Positions 41,654 through 51,045 are shown, counted from the first letter of the stretch. The stretch: DNA of 64,000 nt from Collinsella aerofaciens (GCF_028209625.1 NZ_JAQLDU010000002.1:62001-126000), one strand, 5' to 3'. Made by a program: numbers and translations. Notes: generated by a model not told the origin, from the sequence alone.

Positions 41654-41872
41654 ATGGAGAGGAAGGTCGCAAATATAGACGAGTTCCAAGTGGACGAAAA
41701 CGGGATTCCGCTATTTCCAGTAGGACTGAAGGAAGAAGCCAGCCTCTATATCCTCCCCGACGGGCGTTACCTCCCCTGCGGGGTCTACAGGACCGCGGAC
41801 GGCGATTCGCTCATTTATGAGCCGTTCGAGCTCAGCACCTTCGGGCAGATGCTGGCTCAATTCAAACTATGA
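41654..41872 (+). CDS. Hypothetical 72-aa protein
   Basis: Acidic small protein (MERKVANIDEFQVDENGIPL...LYILPDGRYLPCGVYRTADGDSLIYEPFEL) with no recognised family. GCAGGAGG precedes ATG 41654 at good spacing, which supports it being real. It lies 32 nt after the ADP-ribosylglycohydrolase gene and overlaps the next tiny ORF by an ATGA junction. It may be part of the same transcript. Confidence 0.6.
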   Translation: MERKVANIDEFQVDENGIPLFPVGLKEEASLYILPDGRYLPCGVYRTADGDSLIYEPFELSTFGQMLAQFKL

Positions 41873-41961
41873 ACTTGTTTCTTGAAATCCTGCGCCTCTC
41901 GATGTATGTGACCGGCATTGCCCGGAACCTCTACTCGATCTGGCGGGAATATAAGCAGTAA
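41869..41961 (+). CDS. Possible 30-aa amphipathic peptide, coupled to the 72-aa ORF
   Basis: ATG 41869 overlaps the TGA stop of the preceding ORF (ATGA). The product starts MNLFLEILRLSMYVTGIARN and ends in WREYKQ, forming a hydrophobic/amphipathic helix with a basic end. Translation by coupling is plausible; the peptide is too short for family assignment. Toxin-like or membrane-acting peptides often look like this, but that is only a resemblance. Confidence 0.4.
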   Translation: MNLFLEILRLSMYVTGIARNLYSIWREYKQ

Positions 41962-41984
41962 CGGATAGCGAAGGGAGTCATAGA

Positions 41985-42010
41985 AAAGGGTCGGTTGCAG
42001 CCGACCCTTT
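41985..42010. terminator. Hairpin terminator, probably bidirectional
   Basis: AAAGGGTCGG-ttgcag-CCGACCCTTT. T-runs flank it on the minus strand (TTTTCT) and at the stem end on the plus strand. From here to 42240 no gene is seen, and the DNA is AT-richer than its surroundings. Confidence 0.65.
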
Positions 42011-42240
42011 AAGACGATAGCACCTGCGTTGCCCGCGCTTCCAAAGTTGACCGACTGAGGAGCGGGTTCCGCGGCACATCCTGATTTTACCCAGTGGCAA
42101 GGCTCTTTTACAGCCGTTCCACCGTTTATTTACATCTGCCAATCAAGACGAGACTACTACGCACCTTTATTACACACGATATTTTCAGCCTGGTATAACC
42201 AAGTTCAATAATAGAATGCAAATCCAACCACCGTGTCTGA

Positions 42241-42345
42241 TTACAAAAAGATTTTTGCCTTTTCTGCAGCAAACTCTTCCTCGGTAAGCACTCCACTATC
42301 ACGCAGCGTTGCAAGCCTCTCAAGCCTTGCAACTACATCAATCAC
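42241..42345 (-). pseudogene. SHOCT-domain tail, displaced into +1 frame
   Basis: The 34-codon frame reads [20 protein letters not shown] then [12 protein letters not shown], an almost perfect SHOCT domain (short helical C-terminal module). It begins at a GTG (42345) that overlaps the stop of the upstream gene, one base out of frame. A complete gene would join the two, so either a one-base change split it, or the tail is expressed separately or by frameshifting. Confidence 0.65.
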
Positions 42346-42709
42346 TATCCGCCAGCGTCTCAATAGTCTGTGAAACCTGCGGATACCGCTCAAGCTCCTT
42401 CGATAGGGCATCGACTATCTCGGCAATATTCTTTGCATTTTTGCCCCCGTTTAATACGTTTGCCCTGACCTTAGATGACGACTTGACAGTAACGCCAGAT
42501 CCGCCTTCAACTGGAACAACCGAAATACTGATATTTTCGCCCCAAGACCAAAGGCTCATACCAATCTCGGCTGCAACTGTTCTTGTTGTGGGCGATGCAC
42601 TATCAACTTTTACTTTAGGCAGCTTTTCCATAGCTGCCTTCAAGGCATTAAACGTGTCGTCAGGAGAATACGGTACCTGAAGCTGAAGCTGCTGATCCGC
42701 AAAACCCAT
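42338..42709 (-). CDS. Hypothetical 123-aa protein, probably the N-terminal part of a frameshifted SHOCT protein
   Basis: Starts [20 protein letters not shown]; the strand-rich body ([26 protein letters not shown]) and [17 protein letters not shown] helix resemble small lipid-binding or DUF1499-like folds, but no family is certain. GGAGG precedes ATG 42709. The frame ends with LADSD-stop, exactly where the SHOCT module starts in the next frame. Without SHOCT the protein would lack its presumed oligomerisation or membrane-targeting tail. Confidence 0.6.
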   Translation of the reverse strand: MGFADQQLQLQVPYSPDDTFNALKAAMEKLPKVKVDSASPTTRTVAAEIGMSLWSWGENISISVVPVEGGSGVTVKSSSKVRANVLNGGKNAKNIAEIVDALSKELERYPQVSQTIETLADSD

Positions 42710-42825
42710 AATCTGGCCTCCGCTTCTTACAAGATTAAGGCTATCGGCAATGGTAGCACGTTCCCAGCAGTCTTAAATTCGTCTCATGACCTTGCGATGC
42801 AGCCCGACGCCCCGGCTCCGCTTCC

Positions 42826-44163
42826 CTACTTCCCAAAGATCGCAGCGAACAATCCCTTGCGCTTGGGTTTTTCTTCTCGGTAGGAACCCTCGGCAGCCGC
42901 TGCCACCTGACGTGGCTGCTCGTCGCCTCCACGGCGCACAATTTGGTACAGGAATGGCGATTTGATGTATTTGACCTCGACGGGCGTGGCGTGAACGGTG
43001 CTTTCGCCGGACAGATGCAGGCTCGGATTGAGCGGCGCCACAATATGCGTCTCGCGCTTGTCGCTAAACACCACCGCCGCCGCACGGCCCGTCTGGCCGT
43101 TCACGGCAATGCGCACCTGCTCGCCATTACGTCCATCCGACGCGGGACGATCGACAAAGTAGACCGGCACCATAACCAGGCCGTCCTTGTGCTTGCGGGC
43201 CTTGCGCGCCCAGGTGCGGATGCTCTTTTTATTGAGCCCCAGGAAAGTCTCGGCATCGTTGCCAACAATGTCGAGCGCCAGCTTGTCAATGACCACCTGG
43301 TCCTTGGTGGACGCATCGACGGAGACAACGCGGAAGTCGCCTTCCTGCATGGCCGGGTCGAACGACCCAACCTTGGCAAAGTCCCATGGCTCCAGAATGC
43401 CCATAAGGCGAACGTCCAGGTAGTTTGCCCTGGGATATGCCCAGTCGAGCACCTCGTAGTACACCAGGGTCTCCTTGCTCAGGCCCTTGCCCGGGAAGGA
43501 CGCCATCATGCGCAGGTCCGCGAGCGCCATGGGGAAGTAGAAGAGCATCATGTCGTTTTGAATCGCGTCTTCCACATCGTGACCGGCAAAGGCGTCTGGA
43601 TATCGGCGCACCAGCTCAAGCGCATTGGCGCGCGCCTGCTGCGGCGTTATCTCGCAGGGAATACCCTGCTCGGGCACATATTCCGCACCAACGCCCATGG
43701 TCAGGCGCTTGCTAAACGTCCCCGGCTTGAGCAGGTCGGCGACACCGATCTTATTGCCGCAGGACGGGCACTCAAACACGCGCTGGGTCGACTCGCCCTC
43801 AAAGGACGCTCCGCAGAAGGGACAGGGGATGCTCACGTGCGTGGCCTCTTGGAACTCCTGGGCCGTGCCGCGGTCTTCCCACAGCAGATGCTCCAGAACC
43901 GACTGATTGCGCCAGTGCTCATTAAAGAAATACCAGTCGGGGTCCACCGGGCGCTCGAGCTGCGACACATGCGTGAGCTTAAGCAGCCCATCGACAACCG
44001 TCAGTGGCGTATGGCGAATGCCCAGGGCGCTCTTGGGCTCCCCCGCATCGGCCTGCCACGGAACGACCGTGCCGCAATAGGCGCACTCAAAGCTGCGTTT
44101 AGCCTGGTGTGAGTACATAGGGCCGCCGCAGTTTTGGCATTTAATGGCAAACATCTCGTCCAT
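42826..44163 (-). CDS. Multi-zinc-ribbon protein, 445 aa, unknown function
   Basis: Three ribbon-like segments near the N-terminus: KCQNCGGPMYSHQAKRSFEC followed by AYCG, then PCPFCGASFEG and FECPSCGNK. The rest is a large domain (LLKPGTFSKRLTMGVGAEYVPEQG, GLNKKSIRTWARKARKHKDGLVMVPVYFVDRP) that may relate to TFIIB-type zinc-finger proteins with an added beta domain seen in Firmicutes. The C-terminus is basic (EEKPKRKGLFAAIFGK). AAAGGAGG precedes ATG 44163. Possible membrane-protein or virus-associated roles cannot be separated from sequence alone. Confidence 0.65.
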   Translation of the reverse strand: MDEMFAIKCQNCGGPMYSHQAKRSFECAYCGTVVPWQADAGEPKSALGIRHTPLTVVDGLLKLTHVSQLERPVDPDWYFFNEHWRNQSVLEHLLWEDRGTAQEFQEATHVSIPCPFCGASFEGESTQRVFECPSCGNKIGVADLLKPGTFSKRLTMGVGAEYVPEQGIPCEITPQQARANALELVRRYPDAFAGHDVEDAIQNDMMLFYFPMALADLRMMASFPGKGLSKETLVYYEVLDWAYPRANYLDVRLMGILEPWDFAKVGSFDPAMQEGDFRVVSVDASTKDQVVIDKLALDIVGNDAETFLGLNKKSIRTWARKARKHKDGLVMVPVYFVDRPASDGRNGEQVRIAVNGQTGRAAAVVFSDKRETHIVAPLNPSLHLSGESTVHATPVEVKYIKSPFLYQIVRRGGDEQPRQVAAAAEGSYREEKPKRKGLFAAIFGK

Positions 44164-44381
44164 GAATACGTCCTCCTTTGCACTGGGGCTGTCGACATTA
44201 AGTATGTCGGGCAGGTAAGCACATGCCCATACCCATGTGGCCCAAAATCGAGCACCCAGGCAGACGAGAAGGCTCGCTCGTTAGCACCGGCAGACCATTA
44301 CTGCATTTTCTGAGCATCGGTGCACAGCGCCTCCGCGCGAGCTACACTATCCCCTTAAACATGATTGTGAGGACGACCGCT

Positions 44382-45563
44382 ATGCTATTTGTAAATCGGC
44401 TGGTACATACGCTTGTTCCCGGCAGCGAGGGCGAGCCGGTCGATACCTCCTGCCGCACCAACGCGGGCTTCGCCGCAAGCCTCATCTGCATTGGCCTCAA
44501 CATCACTCTGTGCCTGGCCAAGGGCATCGCGGGCCTGCTCGCCGGCTCCGTCTCCCTCATCGCCGACGCTTTCAACAACCTCTCCGATGCCTCGAGCAAC
44601 ATCGTAAGCCTGCTCGGGTTCCGCCTTGCCAGCCGCCCGGCAGACGAAGGCCACCCCTATGGCCACGGCCGCTACGAGTACCTAGCCGGTCTGTTCGTCG
44701 CCGTCCTGGTTTGCGCCGTCGGCATCAACCTGATCCTCGAGTCGGTCACCAAGATCATCAAGCCCTCCCCCACCGCCTACACGCTGGTCTCCCTAGCCGC
44801 TCTCGTCTTGTCCATGCTCGTCAAATTCTGGATGGCCGCATTCAACCGCGCGCTGGGCAACCGTATCGATTCCGAAACACTCATTGCCACAGCACAGGAC
44901 TCCAAAAACGACGTCATCACCTCGGGTTCGGTCTTGATGGCGGCGCTTATTTCGCAGACGACCGGCTTTGACCTCGATGGCTGGGCAGGCCTGGGTGTGG
45001 GCATCTTCATCTGCATCAGCGGCATGGGTCTAGTGCGCGACGCCATCAGCCCGTTGCTGGGACAAGCGCCCGACCCCAAGCTCGTTCAGGCAATCCGCGA
45101 CAAGATCATGTCCTATCCGCAGGTCTTGGGCACACACGACCTGATGGTGCACGACTACGGCCCCGGTCGTCAGTTTGCCAGCGCCCACGTGGAGATGCCC
45201 GGCGAGGGCGACGCATTTGAGCACCACGAGATTTTGGACACCATCGAGCACGACATCAAGCGCCAGATGGGCATCGGCATCACGTTGCACTGTGACCCCA
45301 TCGCCACCACCGGCGACGACCTGCGCGGCTGGGTCAAGCGCGGCATCATGCAGATCGACCCCGCGCTCTCCATCCACGACCTGCACGAGCACGACGGGTT
45401 CGTTTCGTTTGACCTTGTGCGTCCCGACGGCTTTGACATATCCGACGAGGAGCTGCTGGAGCTCGTCACGCGCATCGTGCACGAGCGCCGACCCAATGCC
45501 TCATGCGTCGTTACGTTTGACTCGGGCTTTAGCTCGCCCGAGCGTCCGGCCGAGCAACTGTAG
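44382..45563 (+). CDS. Cation diffusion facilitator family transporter
   Basis: 393 aa. Metal/proton antiporter for Zn, Mn, Co or similar divalent cations. Six membrane helices in the N-terminal 220 residues, with the metal-site helices SVSLIADAFNNLSDASSNIVSLLGF (helix II Asp/Asn) and IATAQDSKNDVITSGSVLMAAL (helix V). HPYGHGRYEYLAGLFVAVLV marks the loop after helix II. A cytoplasmic domain with QFASAHVEMPGEGDAFEHHEILDTIEHDI follows, and an acidic tail. GAGG lies 9 nt before ATG 44382; the frame upstream to 44223 has no ribosome site. Confidence 0.9.
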   Translation: MLFVNRLVHTLVPGSEGEPVDTSCRTNAGFAASLICIGLNITLCLAKGIAGLLAGSVSLIADAFNNLSDASSNIVSLLGFRLASRPADEGHPYGHGRYEYLAGLFVAVLVCAVGINLILESVTKIIKPSPTAYTLVSLAALVLSMLVKFWMAAFNRALGNRIDSETLIATAQDSKNDVITSGSVLMAALISQTTGFDLDGWAGLGVGIFICISGMGLVRDAISPLLGQAPDPKLVQAIRDKIMSYPQVLGTHDLMVHDYGPGRQFASAHVEMPGEGDAFEHHEILDTIEHDIKRQMGIGITLHCDPIATTGDDLRGWVKRGIMQIDPALSIHDLHEHDGFVSFDLVRPDGFDISDEELLELVTRIVHERRPNASCVVTFDSGFSSPERPAEQL

Positions 45564-45575
45564 CCCGCTTAACAG

Positions 45576-46565
45576 CTAGTTTCCCTGCGCGCCCGAGATG
45601 CCGTTTTGCAGTGCGTTCCAGGCATCCGTCGCCATATCACCCAGGTTCTGAGCGGTGTCGCCCAGGTTCTGCGCCGTGTCGCCCAGCTCTTGCGCTTTGT
45701 CTCCCAACTCCTGTGCCTTGTTGCTCAAGTCCTCCAGCGTATTGGAGCTCGAGCTGTCGGTACCGCTTTGGCCGTCGGGCGAGTTGCCCGAGCTATTCTT
45801 GTGCGTGAGTTGAATTTCGAGGTTGCCGCTGTCGTTATAGTAAGCAGAAGTAACGACCCAGTTGGCATCGATGACGGGCGTTGAGCCATCATCAGTCAGG
45901 ACCACGGCATTCGAAAGATTGGCGCCGCGCGACTTGAGAAGTTTCTTGGCGTTGGACCAGTACTGCCCCGGGATATCGCTCAGATCGACGGTGCTAGACG
46001 AGGCGGACTCGGTTTGCTCGGCAGCGGTATCAGCCGTTGAACTCCCTCGCTTGTTGAGCATGCCCGACACAATGGCAAACACAACCGACAGCGCAAAGAA
46101 GATCGCCAGCACGATGAGGATCTTCTTGATCACGCTCGACGAACGCGACGGCTTCTTCTCCTCGTCCTCGCCATATTGCGGAATCGACTTGGGGTACTCG
46201 CGATACGGCTCGCGCGACTCGTAGCGAGGCTGCGCCGTGCGAGGCATATACGTCGTCTGCTGAGGCTGCGGAATGGGATTCTGCGGCAGGTCATCATAGG
46301 GATTCGGTGTCGAGGCGGCATAAGAATCCTGCGGCGCATAATCAAACGGGTCCGGAGCTGCGTTGCCATAGGGGCCTTGCGAAGATGCAGCATAAGAATC
46401 CTGCGCCGTGTCGCCATAGCCCATAACCCGGGTGGGCTCGGCAGAAGGCTGCGTCGCGGCGGGGTCGGTATAACCGCGGTTGGGAACAACGCGGGTCGCA
46501 TCGGCGCTATCGCCAGCCTGCGCGGAACCGTAGCCGCCCATCACGGTTGTCTTGTCCTGATCCAT
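45576..46565 (-). CDS. Membrane protein with N-terminal TxV-type repeats and C-terminal heptad tail
   Basis: 329 aa. The N-terminus has spaced short motifs DKTTVMGGYG, DATRVVPN and EPTRVMGYG, resembling phospho-threonine/FHA partner sites of Ser/Thr kinase substrates, within a Gln/Pro/Tyr-rich tail. A membrane helix (IKKILIVLAIFFALSVVFAIVSG, ~145-165) follows, then a Ser-rich linker, a small domain (VDLSDIPGQYWSNAKKLLKSRGANLSNAVVL, PASTA-like), and near the C-terminus four AQ(E/N)LGD(K/T/M) heptads. Not a recognised family; cell-envelope protein is likely. Convergent with the transporter gene. Confidence 0.65.
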   Translation of the reverse strand: MDQDKTTVMGGYGSAQAGDSADATRVVPNRGYTDPAATQPSAEPTRVMGYGDTAQDSYAASSQGPYGNAAPDPFDYAPQDSYAASTPNPYDDLPQNPIPQPQQTTYMPRTAQPRYESREPYREYPKSIPQYGEDEEKKPSRSSSVIKKILIVLAIFFALSVVFAIVSGMLNKRGSSTADTAAEQTESASSSTVDLSDIPGQYWSNAKKLLKSRGANLSNAVVLTDDGSTPVIDANWVVTSAYYNDSGNLEIQLTHKNSSGNSPDGQSGTDSSSSNTLEDLSNKAQELGDKAQELGDTAQNLGDTAQNLGDMATDAWNALQNGISGAQGN

Positions 46566-46682
46566 GCAACGATTCCTTTCCGTCGCGCGTGAGCATCAAG
46601 TTATCCATGCATTCTACCCGCGCAAAAGCCTATGATGGGCAGAGCCCGTCGGTATCTACAAGACATGCGCGGGCCTAAGGAT

Positions 46683-46720
46683 AAAAAAGCCCCGCCGGGC
46701 CTTGGTAGGCACGGCGGGGC
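46683..46720 (-). terminator. Rho-independent terminator after fhs
   Basis: Minus strand: GCCCCGCCG pairs with CGGCGGGGC around a 14-nt loop, followed by TTTTTTAT. It lies 26 nt after the fhs stop. Confidence 0.9.
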
Positions 46721-46745
46721 GGGCTAGCAGCTATGGACAGCAGGC

Positions 46746-48413
46746 TTAGAACAGGCCGGTGATGTTGCCGTCGTTGTCGACGTCGATGTTCTCGGCCGCG
46801 GGGACCTTGGGCAGGCCCGGCATGGTCAGAACACTGCCAGTCAGTGCGACCACAAAGTGGGCACCGGCGGAAACCTTGAGCTCGCGCACCGTGATGCGGA
46901 AGTTCTCGGGAGCGCCCAGGGCCTTGGCGTTGTCGCTAAAGCTGTACTGCGTCTTGGCCACGCACACCGGCAGGTTGCCAAAGCCGTTCTCGCGCAGCTC
47001 GGCGAGCTGGCGCTTGGCGGCCGGCGTAAAGTCGACGCCGTCGGCGCGGTAGACCTTGGTGGCAATGGCCTCAAGAGCGTCGGCCACATCGGCGCCGTCC
47101 TCATAGGCAAACTTGAGCTCGCTCGGCTGCTCAATCAGACGCATGACCTCATCGGCAAGCTCGAGCGCGCCCTCGCCGCCCTTGGCCCAGACCTCGGAAA
47201 GCTTAACGTTGACGCCGAGCTTCTGACACTCGGACTCGATGAGCGCAAGCTCGGCCTCGGTGTCCGTCGGGAAGCGGTTGATGGCGACTACGCAGGGCAG
47301 ACCATAAACGTTCTGGATGTTGTCGACGTGACGCAGCAGGTTGGGCATGCCGGCCTTGAGTGCCTCGAGGTTCTCCTCGTTGAGGTCGGCCTTGGCGACG
47401 CCACCGTTGTACTTCAGCGCACGAGCGGTCGCGACGACCACGACGGCGCTGGGGCGAACGCCCGTCATGCGGCACTTGATGTCGAGGAACTTCTCGGCAC
47501 CCAGATCAGCACCGAAGCCGGCCTCGGTAATGGCGACATCGCCAAAGCGCATCGCCATACGCGTGGCCATGATGGAGTTGCAGCCGTGGGCAATATTGGC
47601 GAAGGGACCGCCGTGGACAAACGCGGGCGTACCCTCGAGCGTCTGCACCAGATTGGGCTTGAGCGCATCCTTAAGCAGGGCCGCCATGGCACCCTGAGCC
47701 TTAAGGTCACGGGCGCGAACGGGCTCGCCGGCATAGCTGTAGCCGACAACAATCTCGCCCAGGCGCTCCTTGAGGTCGTTAATGCTCGTAGACAGGCACA
47801 GGATTGCCATGACCTCGGAGGCGACGGTGATATCGAAGCCGTCCTCGCGCGGCACGCCCTGGGCCTTACCGCCAATACCGTCGATGACGTGGCGCAGCTG
47901 ACGGTCGTTCATATCGACGACGCGCTTCCAAGTGATGCGTTTAACGTCGATGCCAAGCTGGTTGCCCTGCTGAATATGGTTGTCGAGCATGGCGGCCAGC
48001 AGGTTGTTGGCAGCACCGATGGCATGGAAGTCGCCGGTAAAGTGCAGGTTGATATCCTCCATGGGGATGACCTGAGCCCAGCCGCCGCCGGCAGCGCCGC
48101 CCTTAACGCCAAAGACGGGGCCAAGCGAAGGCTCGCGCAGGGCCACGGCGCTCTTGACGCCGCGACGGCGCAGGCCGTCGGCCAGACCGATGGTCGTGGT
48201 GGTCTTGCCCTCGCCCGCAGGCGTTGGGTTGATAGCGGTCACGAGGACGAGCTTGGCCTGGTGATCAGTCGGCTCGTTGAGCAGTGAATAATCGACCTTA
48301 GCCTTGTCGAAGCCGTACGGAATCAGGTGCTTAACGTCGACGCCGGCGTTCTTGGCCACCTCGGTAATAGGCAGCGGCGTGACAGAACGTGCGATTTCGA
48401 TGTCAGTAGGCAT
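46746..48413 (-). CDS. fhs: Formate-tetrahydrofolate ligase
   Basis: 555-aa enzyme forming 10-formyl-THF from formate, THF and ATP. The P-loop region is [21 protein letters not shown]; other family blocks are [57 protein letters not shown] and [22 protein letters not shown] 48413 is preceded by AAAGGAC; the frame continues to 48473. With fchA and folD (34909-36398) it makes the oxidised arm of the C1-folate pathway. Confidence 0.96.
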   Translation of the reverse strand: MPTDIEIARSVTPLPITEVAKNAGVDVKHLIPYGFDKAKVDYSLLNEPTDHQAKLVLVTAINPTPAGEGKTTTTIGLADGLRRRGVKSAVALREPSLGPVFGVKGGAAGGGWAQVIPMEDINLHFTGDFHAIGAANNLLAAMLDNHIQQGNQLGIDVKRITWKRVVDMNDRQLRHVIDGIGGKAQGVPREDGFDITVASEVMAILCLSTSINDLKERLGEIVVGYSYAGEPVRARDLKAQGAMAALLKDALKPNLVQTLEGTPAFVHGGPFANIAHGCNSIMATRMAMRFGDVAITEAGFGADLGAEKFLDIKCRMTGVRPSAVVVVATARALKYNGGVAKADLNEENLEALKAGMPNLLRHVDNIQNVYGLPCVVAINRFPTDTEAELALIESECQKLGVNVKLSEVWAKGGEGALELADEVMRLIEQPSELKFAYEDGADVADALEAIATKVYRADGVDFTPAAKRQLAELRENGFGNLPVCVAKTQYSFSDNAKALGAPENFRITVRELKVSAGAHFVVALTGSVLTMPGLPKVPAAENIDVDNDGNITGLF

Positions 48414-48557
48414 AGGCGGTCCTTTCGTTACCGAATGAGAAAAAGACCAATTCAGCATAGCACGGGCGCGCAATAGTAAAACACCCGTAACCGATGAATG
48501 GCGATATGTTTATCCAATGCTCAGCGATAGCTTAACAGCCCGCCAAAACAAAGCGCC

Positions 48558-49625
48558 CTAAATGGTAGGTTCAATCCCCAAGTGCTCAAAGGTGCGAAGC
48601 GTTGCCTGGCGGCCCTGGGGCGTGCGAATCATCAAGCCGCACTGCAGCAGATAGGGCTCATAGACATCCTCGAGCGTTCCCGGGTCCTCGCCCACCGCGC
48701 TGGCAAGCGTTGTCAGGCCCACGGCACGTCCGGAGAACGTCTTAGCGAGCGTCTCCAAAATGCGAATATCCATCCAGTCCAGACCGAGCTCATCGATCTC
48801 GAAGAACTCGAGCGCCTGGCGACAGATATCGAGCTCGATGGGGCCGTTGCCGCGCACCTGTGCGTAATCGCGCACGCGCTTGAGCAGGCGGTTGGCAAGA
48901 CGTGGCGTGCCGCGCGAACGCGAGCCGATCTCGAGTGCACTGGGATGGTCGATCGTCACGCCCAGGATAGTCGCCGAGCGCGTAACAATCTGCGCGAGTT
49001 CCTCGACCGTGTAGTAATCCAGGCGATATGAAATGCCAAAGCGGTCGCGCAACGGGCCGGTCAACATGCCTGAGCGGGTCGTTGCCGCCACCAGCGTAAA
49101 CTTGGGAATATCCAGGCGAATCGAGCGCGCCGCCGGACCCTTGCCAATCACGATATCGAGGGCAAAGTCCTCCATCGCGGGGTACAGGACCTCCTCGACC
49201 GAACGGTTGAGGCGGTGGATCTCGTCGATAAACAGCACATCACCCGGCTGCAAGTTAGTAAGGATGGCTGCCAGGTCGCCGGTGCGCGCGATGGCAGGGC
49301 CACTCGTGGTCTTGATCTGAGCGCCCAGCTCGTTGGCGATAACCGTAGCCAGCGTGGTCTTGCCCAGACCCGGAGGGCCCGAGAAGATCACGTGGTCGAG
49401 CGTCTCGCCACGGCTCTGCGCCGCTTCGATCAACACGCGCAGGCTCTGCTTGATATGCTCCTGGCCGCAGTAATCGTCCAGGCGCTGGGGGCGCAAAGTG
49501 CGATCGACATCGAGGTCCTCGGCCGTCAGCTCCGAGCCCACCATGCGCTCGCCGTGCGCCATGGATGCCGCCGGCGAGTTGCCGGGCGTCGCCCACAGGT
49601 CCTGAGAGTCATCGGCTTCCCACAT
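48558..49625 (-). CDS. ruvB: Holliday junction branch migration ATPase RuvB
   Basis: 355-aa AAA+ motor. Walker A is [20 protein letters not shown], Walker [21 protein letters not shown], sensor 1 [18 protein letters not shown], and the C-terminal winged helix includes [13 protein letters not shown] and [19 protein letters not shown] 49625 overlaps the ruvA stop (TGATG); GTG 49628 is an alternative. It is the last gene of ruvC-ruvA-ruvB. Confidence 0.97.
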   Translation of the reverse strand: MWEADDSQDLWATPGNSPAASMAHGERMVGSELTAEDLDVDRTLRPQRLDDYCGQEHIKQSLRVLIEAAQSRGETLDHVIFSGPPGLGKTTLATVIANELGAQIKTTSGPAIARTGDLAAILTNLQPGDVLFIDEIHRLNRSVEEVLYPAMEDFALDIVIGKGPAARSIRLDIPKFTLVAATTRSGMLTGPLRDRFGISYRLDYYTVEELAQIVTRSATILGVTIDHPSALEIGSRSRGTPRLANRLLKRVRDYAQVRGNGPIELDICRQALEFFEIDELGLDWMDIRILETLAKTFSGRAVGLTTLASAVGEDPGTLEDVYEPYLLQCGLMIRTPQGRQATLRTFEHLGIEPTI

Positions 49626-50245
49626 CACGCATCCATTCCGAGTCGCTTAAGCGCCGCGCCGAGCAAATCCTCGACACGCATATCCTGCCCATCATACCCG
49701 CTCAGAGCGACATCGGTCTCCTGCGGGCTAAAGCCCATGGAAAGGAGTGCCGCACGGGCGTCATCGATCGCCGAAGGAGCGGCGGCGGGCACGGGCATCG
49801 CAACCTGACCGGGGATCGCATCGACCGGCACAAAGCCCTTGTCCTTGGCAAAGGTGCTCTTGAGCTCCAAGATGAGGCGCTGGGCGGTCTTTTTGCCCAC
49901 GCCGGGCACCTTGGCCATGCCCTTGTCGTCCTCGGCCATCACCAGGGAATACAGCTGTCCCACGGTATAGGTGGAAAGTACGGCGAGCGCCAAGCGCGGG
50001 CCAACGCCCGAGACGGACACGAGCCGGTCGAACATCGTGCGCTCATCCTTTGAAGAAAAACCGAAAAGTGTCATGGCGTCCTCGCGCACCTGCATACGCG
50101 TGTAGAGGCGGACCTCGCCGCCGGGCGTCGGCAACGTGGCCGCAGTGCCGCCAGAAATGCCGAGTTCAAAGCCAACGCCCGACACGTCGACGACGGCCGA
50201 GCTCATCGTGGCCTCGACAAGCGTTCCATGGAGCTGGGAAATCAT
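49625..50245 (-). CDS. ruvA: Holliday junction DNA-binding protein RuvA
   Basis: 206 aa. OB-fold N-terminus [28 protein letters not shown], then two helix-hairpin-helix motifs ([17 protein letters not shown] and [19 protein letters not shown]), and the C-terminal domain that binds RuvB ([21 protein letters not shown]). Its ATG overlaps the ruvC stop by TGATG, and its own stop overlaps ruvB in the same way. Confidence 0.97.
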   Translation of the reverse strand: MISQLHGTLVEATMSSAVVDVSGVGFELGISGGTAATLPTPGGEVRLYTRMQVREDAMTLFGFSSKDERTMFDRLVSVSGVGPRLALAVLSTYTVGQLYSLVMAEDDKGMAKVPGVGKKTAQRLILELKSTFAKDKGFVPVDAIPGQVAMPVPAAAPSAIDDARAALLSMGFSPQETDVALSGYDGQDMRVEDLLGAALKRLGMDA

Positions 50246-50766
50246 CAGTATCCGGTTCCTCTCTGTTGATAGAACTCGCCACCGGTAAGGGCACGGGTGC
50301 GGCTGAGGTTTACGTGGCAGATGGCGCAAGCCAGGGCATCGGCGGCATGGTCGGGATGCGGGTCGTGGTCGAGCTGCGTGAGCGTACGAACCATATACGC
50401 GACCTGCCGTTTGTCCGCGGCTCCGGTGCCCACAACAGCCTGCTTAATCTGCATAGGCGTGTACTCGCCAATCTCGAGCGCGCATTCCGAAAGCGCCACG
50501 AGCGCGGCACCGCGGGCATGCGCCGTAGGGATGGCCGAGCGAACGTTGGCGCCAAAGTAAATGCTCTCGATGGCAGCGGTATCGGGTCGATAACGCTCCA
50601 CGACGCCCTTGAGGTCGCGGGCGATATGCGACAGGCGCACCGCGAGCGGACTACCCGCGCTGGTCTCGATGCAGCCATAGGCACGGCAGCGAACCTCGCC
50701 ACGCCGCTCCTCGATAATCCCCCAACCCGTATGAGCCAAACCGGGGTCAATGCCCAAGATAACCAA
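50245..50766 (-). CDS. ruvC: Crossover junction endodeoxyribonuclease RuvC
   Basis: 173-aa resolvase. Catalytic acidic residues: ILGIDPGLAHTGWG (Asp), IESIYFGANVRSA (Glu), and HPDHAADALACAI (two Asp). The product has a typical length. I prefer TTG 50766, 5 nt after GGGGAGG, giving (M)VILGIDPG; a GTG further upstream (50787) has no clear site. First gene of the ruvCAB operon with overlapping junctions. Confidence 0.95.
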   Translation of the reverse strand: MVILGIDPGLAHTGWGIIEERRGEVRCRAYGCIETSAGSPLAVRLSHIARDLKGVVERYRPDTAAIESIYFGANVRSAIPTAHARGAALVALSECALEIGEYTPMQIKQAVVGTGAADKRQVAYMVRTLTQLDHDPHPDHAADALACAICHVNLSRTRALTGGEFYQQRGTGY

Positions 50767-50897
50767 GCCAACCTCCCCTCGCCACAAGCGCAGCGCAAGA
50801 CAAGGCCCCGCGCACTATTCACGAACGTCTGTTCTAGAATAACACAACGCTAGCCCTATAAGTCAGCCGAGATCGAATTGTAGGTTGAGCATACGCA

Positions 50898-51041
50898 AGC
50901 GAGCGCCCGCCAGAGCGAGCAAGGTGCCTTGAAAGAGGAGGGCATTGACCTGGTGGTCATGCCCGACGATTGAAAGGCAGATTGCCGCTCTGGCGGGCGC
51001 GCAGCGTCGACTCGTTACGCGGTTTGGCAAAACCGCGTAAC
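50898..51041 (-). repeat. Structured ~145-nt repeat element, copy C (3' of NAD-synthetase-like gene)
   Basis: Outer stem 50903-50917 with 50986-51000 (GCGCCCGCCAGAGCG and exact complement). Helices GCAA/TTGC and GCCTT/AAGGC match copy B. The inner hairpin (50940-50964, GGGCATTGACC with GGTCATGCCC) is shorter than in copies A and B. The end hairpin 51014-51025/51030-51041 is a perfect 12 bp and comes 4 nt after the stop of the minus-strand gene at 51046. The rest of 50767-51045 has no gene. Confidence 0.8.
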
Positions 51042-51045
51042 CTTT

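Noticed and set aside
42126-42332. 68-codon minus-strand frame overlapping the SHOCT tail
   Set aside because: The SHOCT frame on the same strand is a recognisable domain; this one is not.
46572-46745. Gap beside fhs considered as a possible THF or other riboswitch site
   Set aside because: It lies downstream of fhs and contains only a terminator; no conserved aptamer core is visible.
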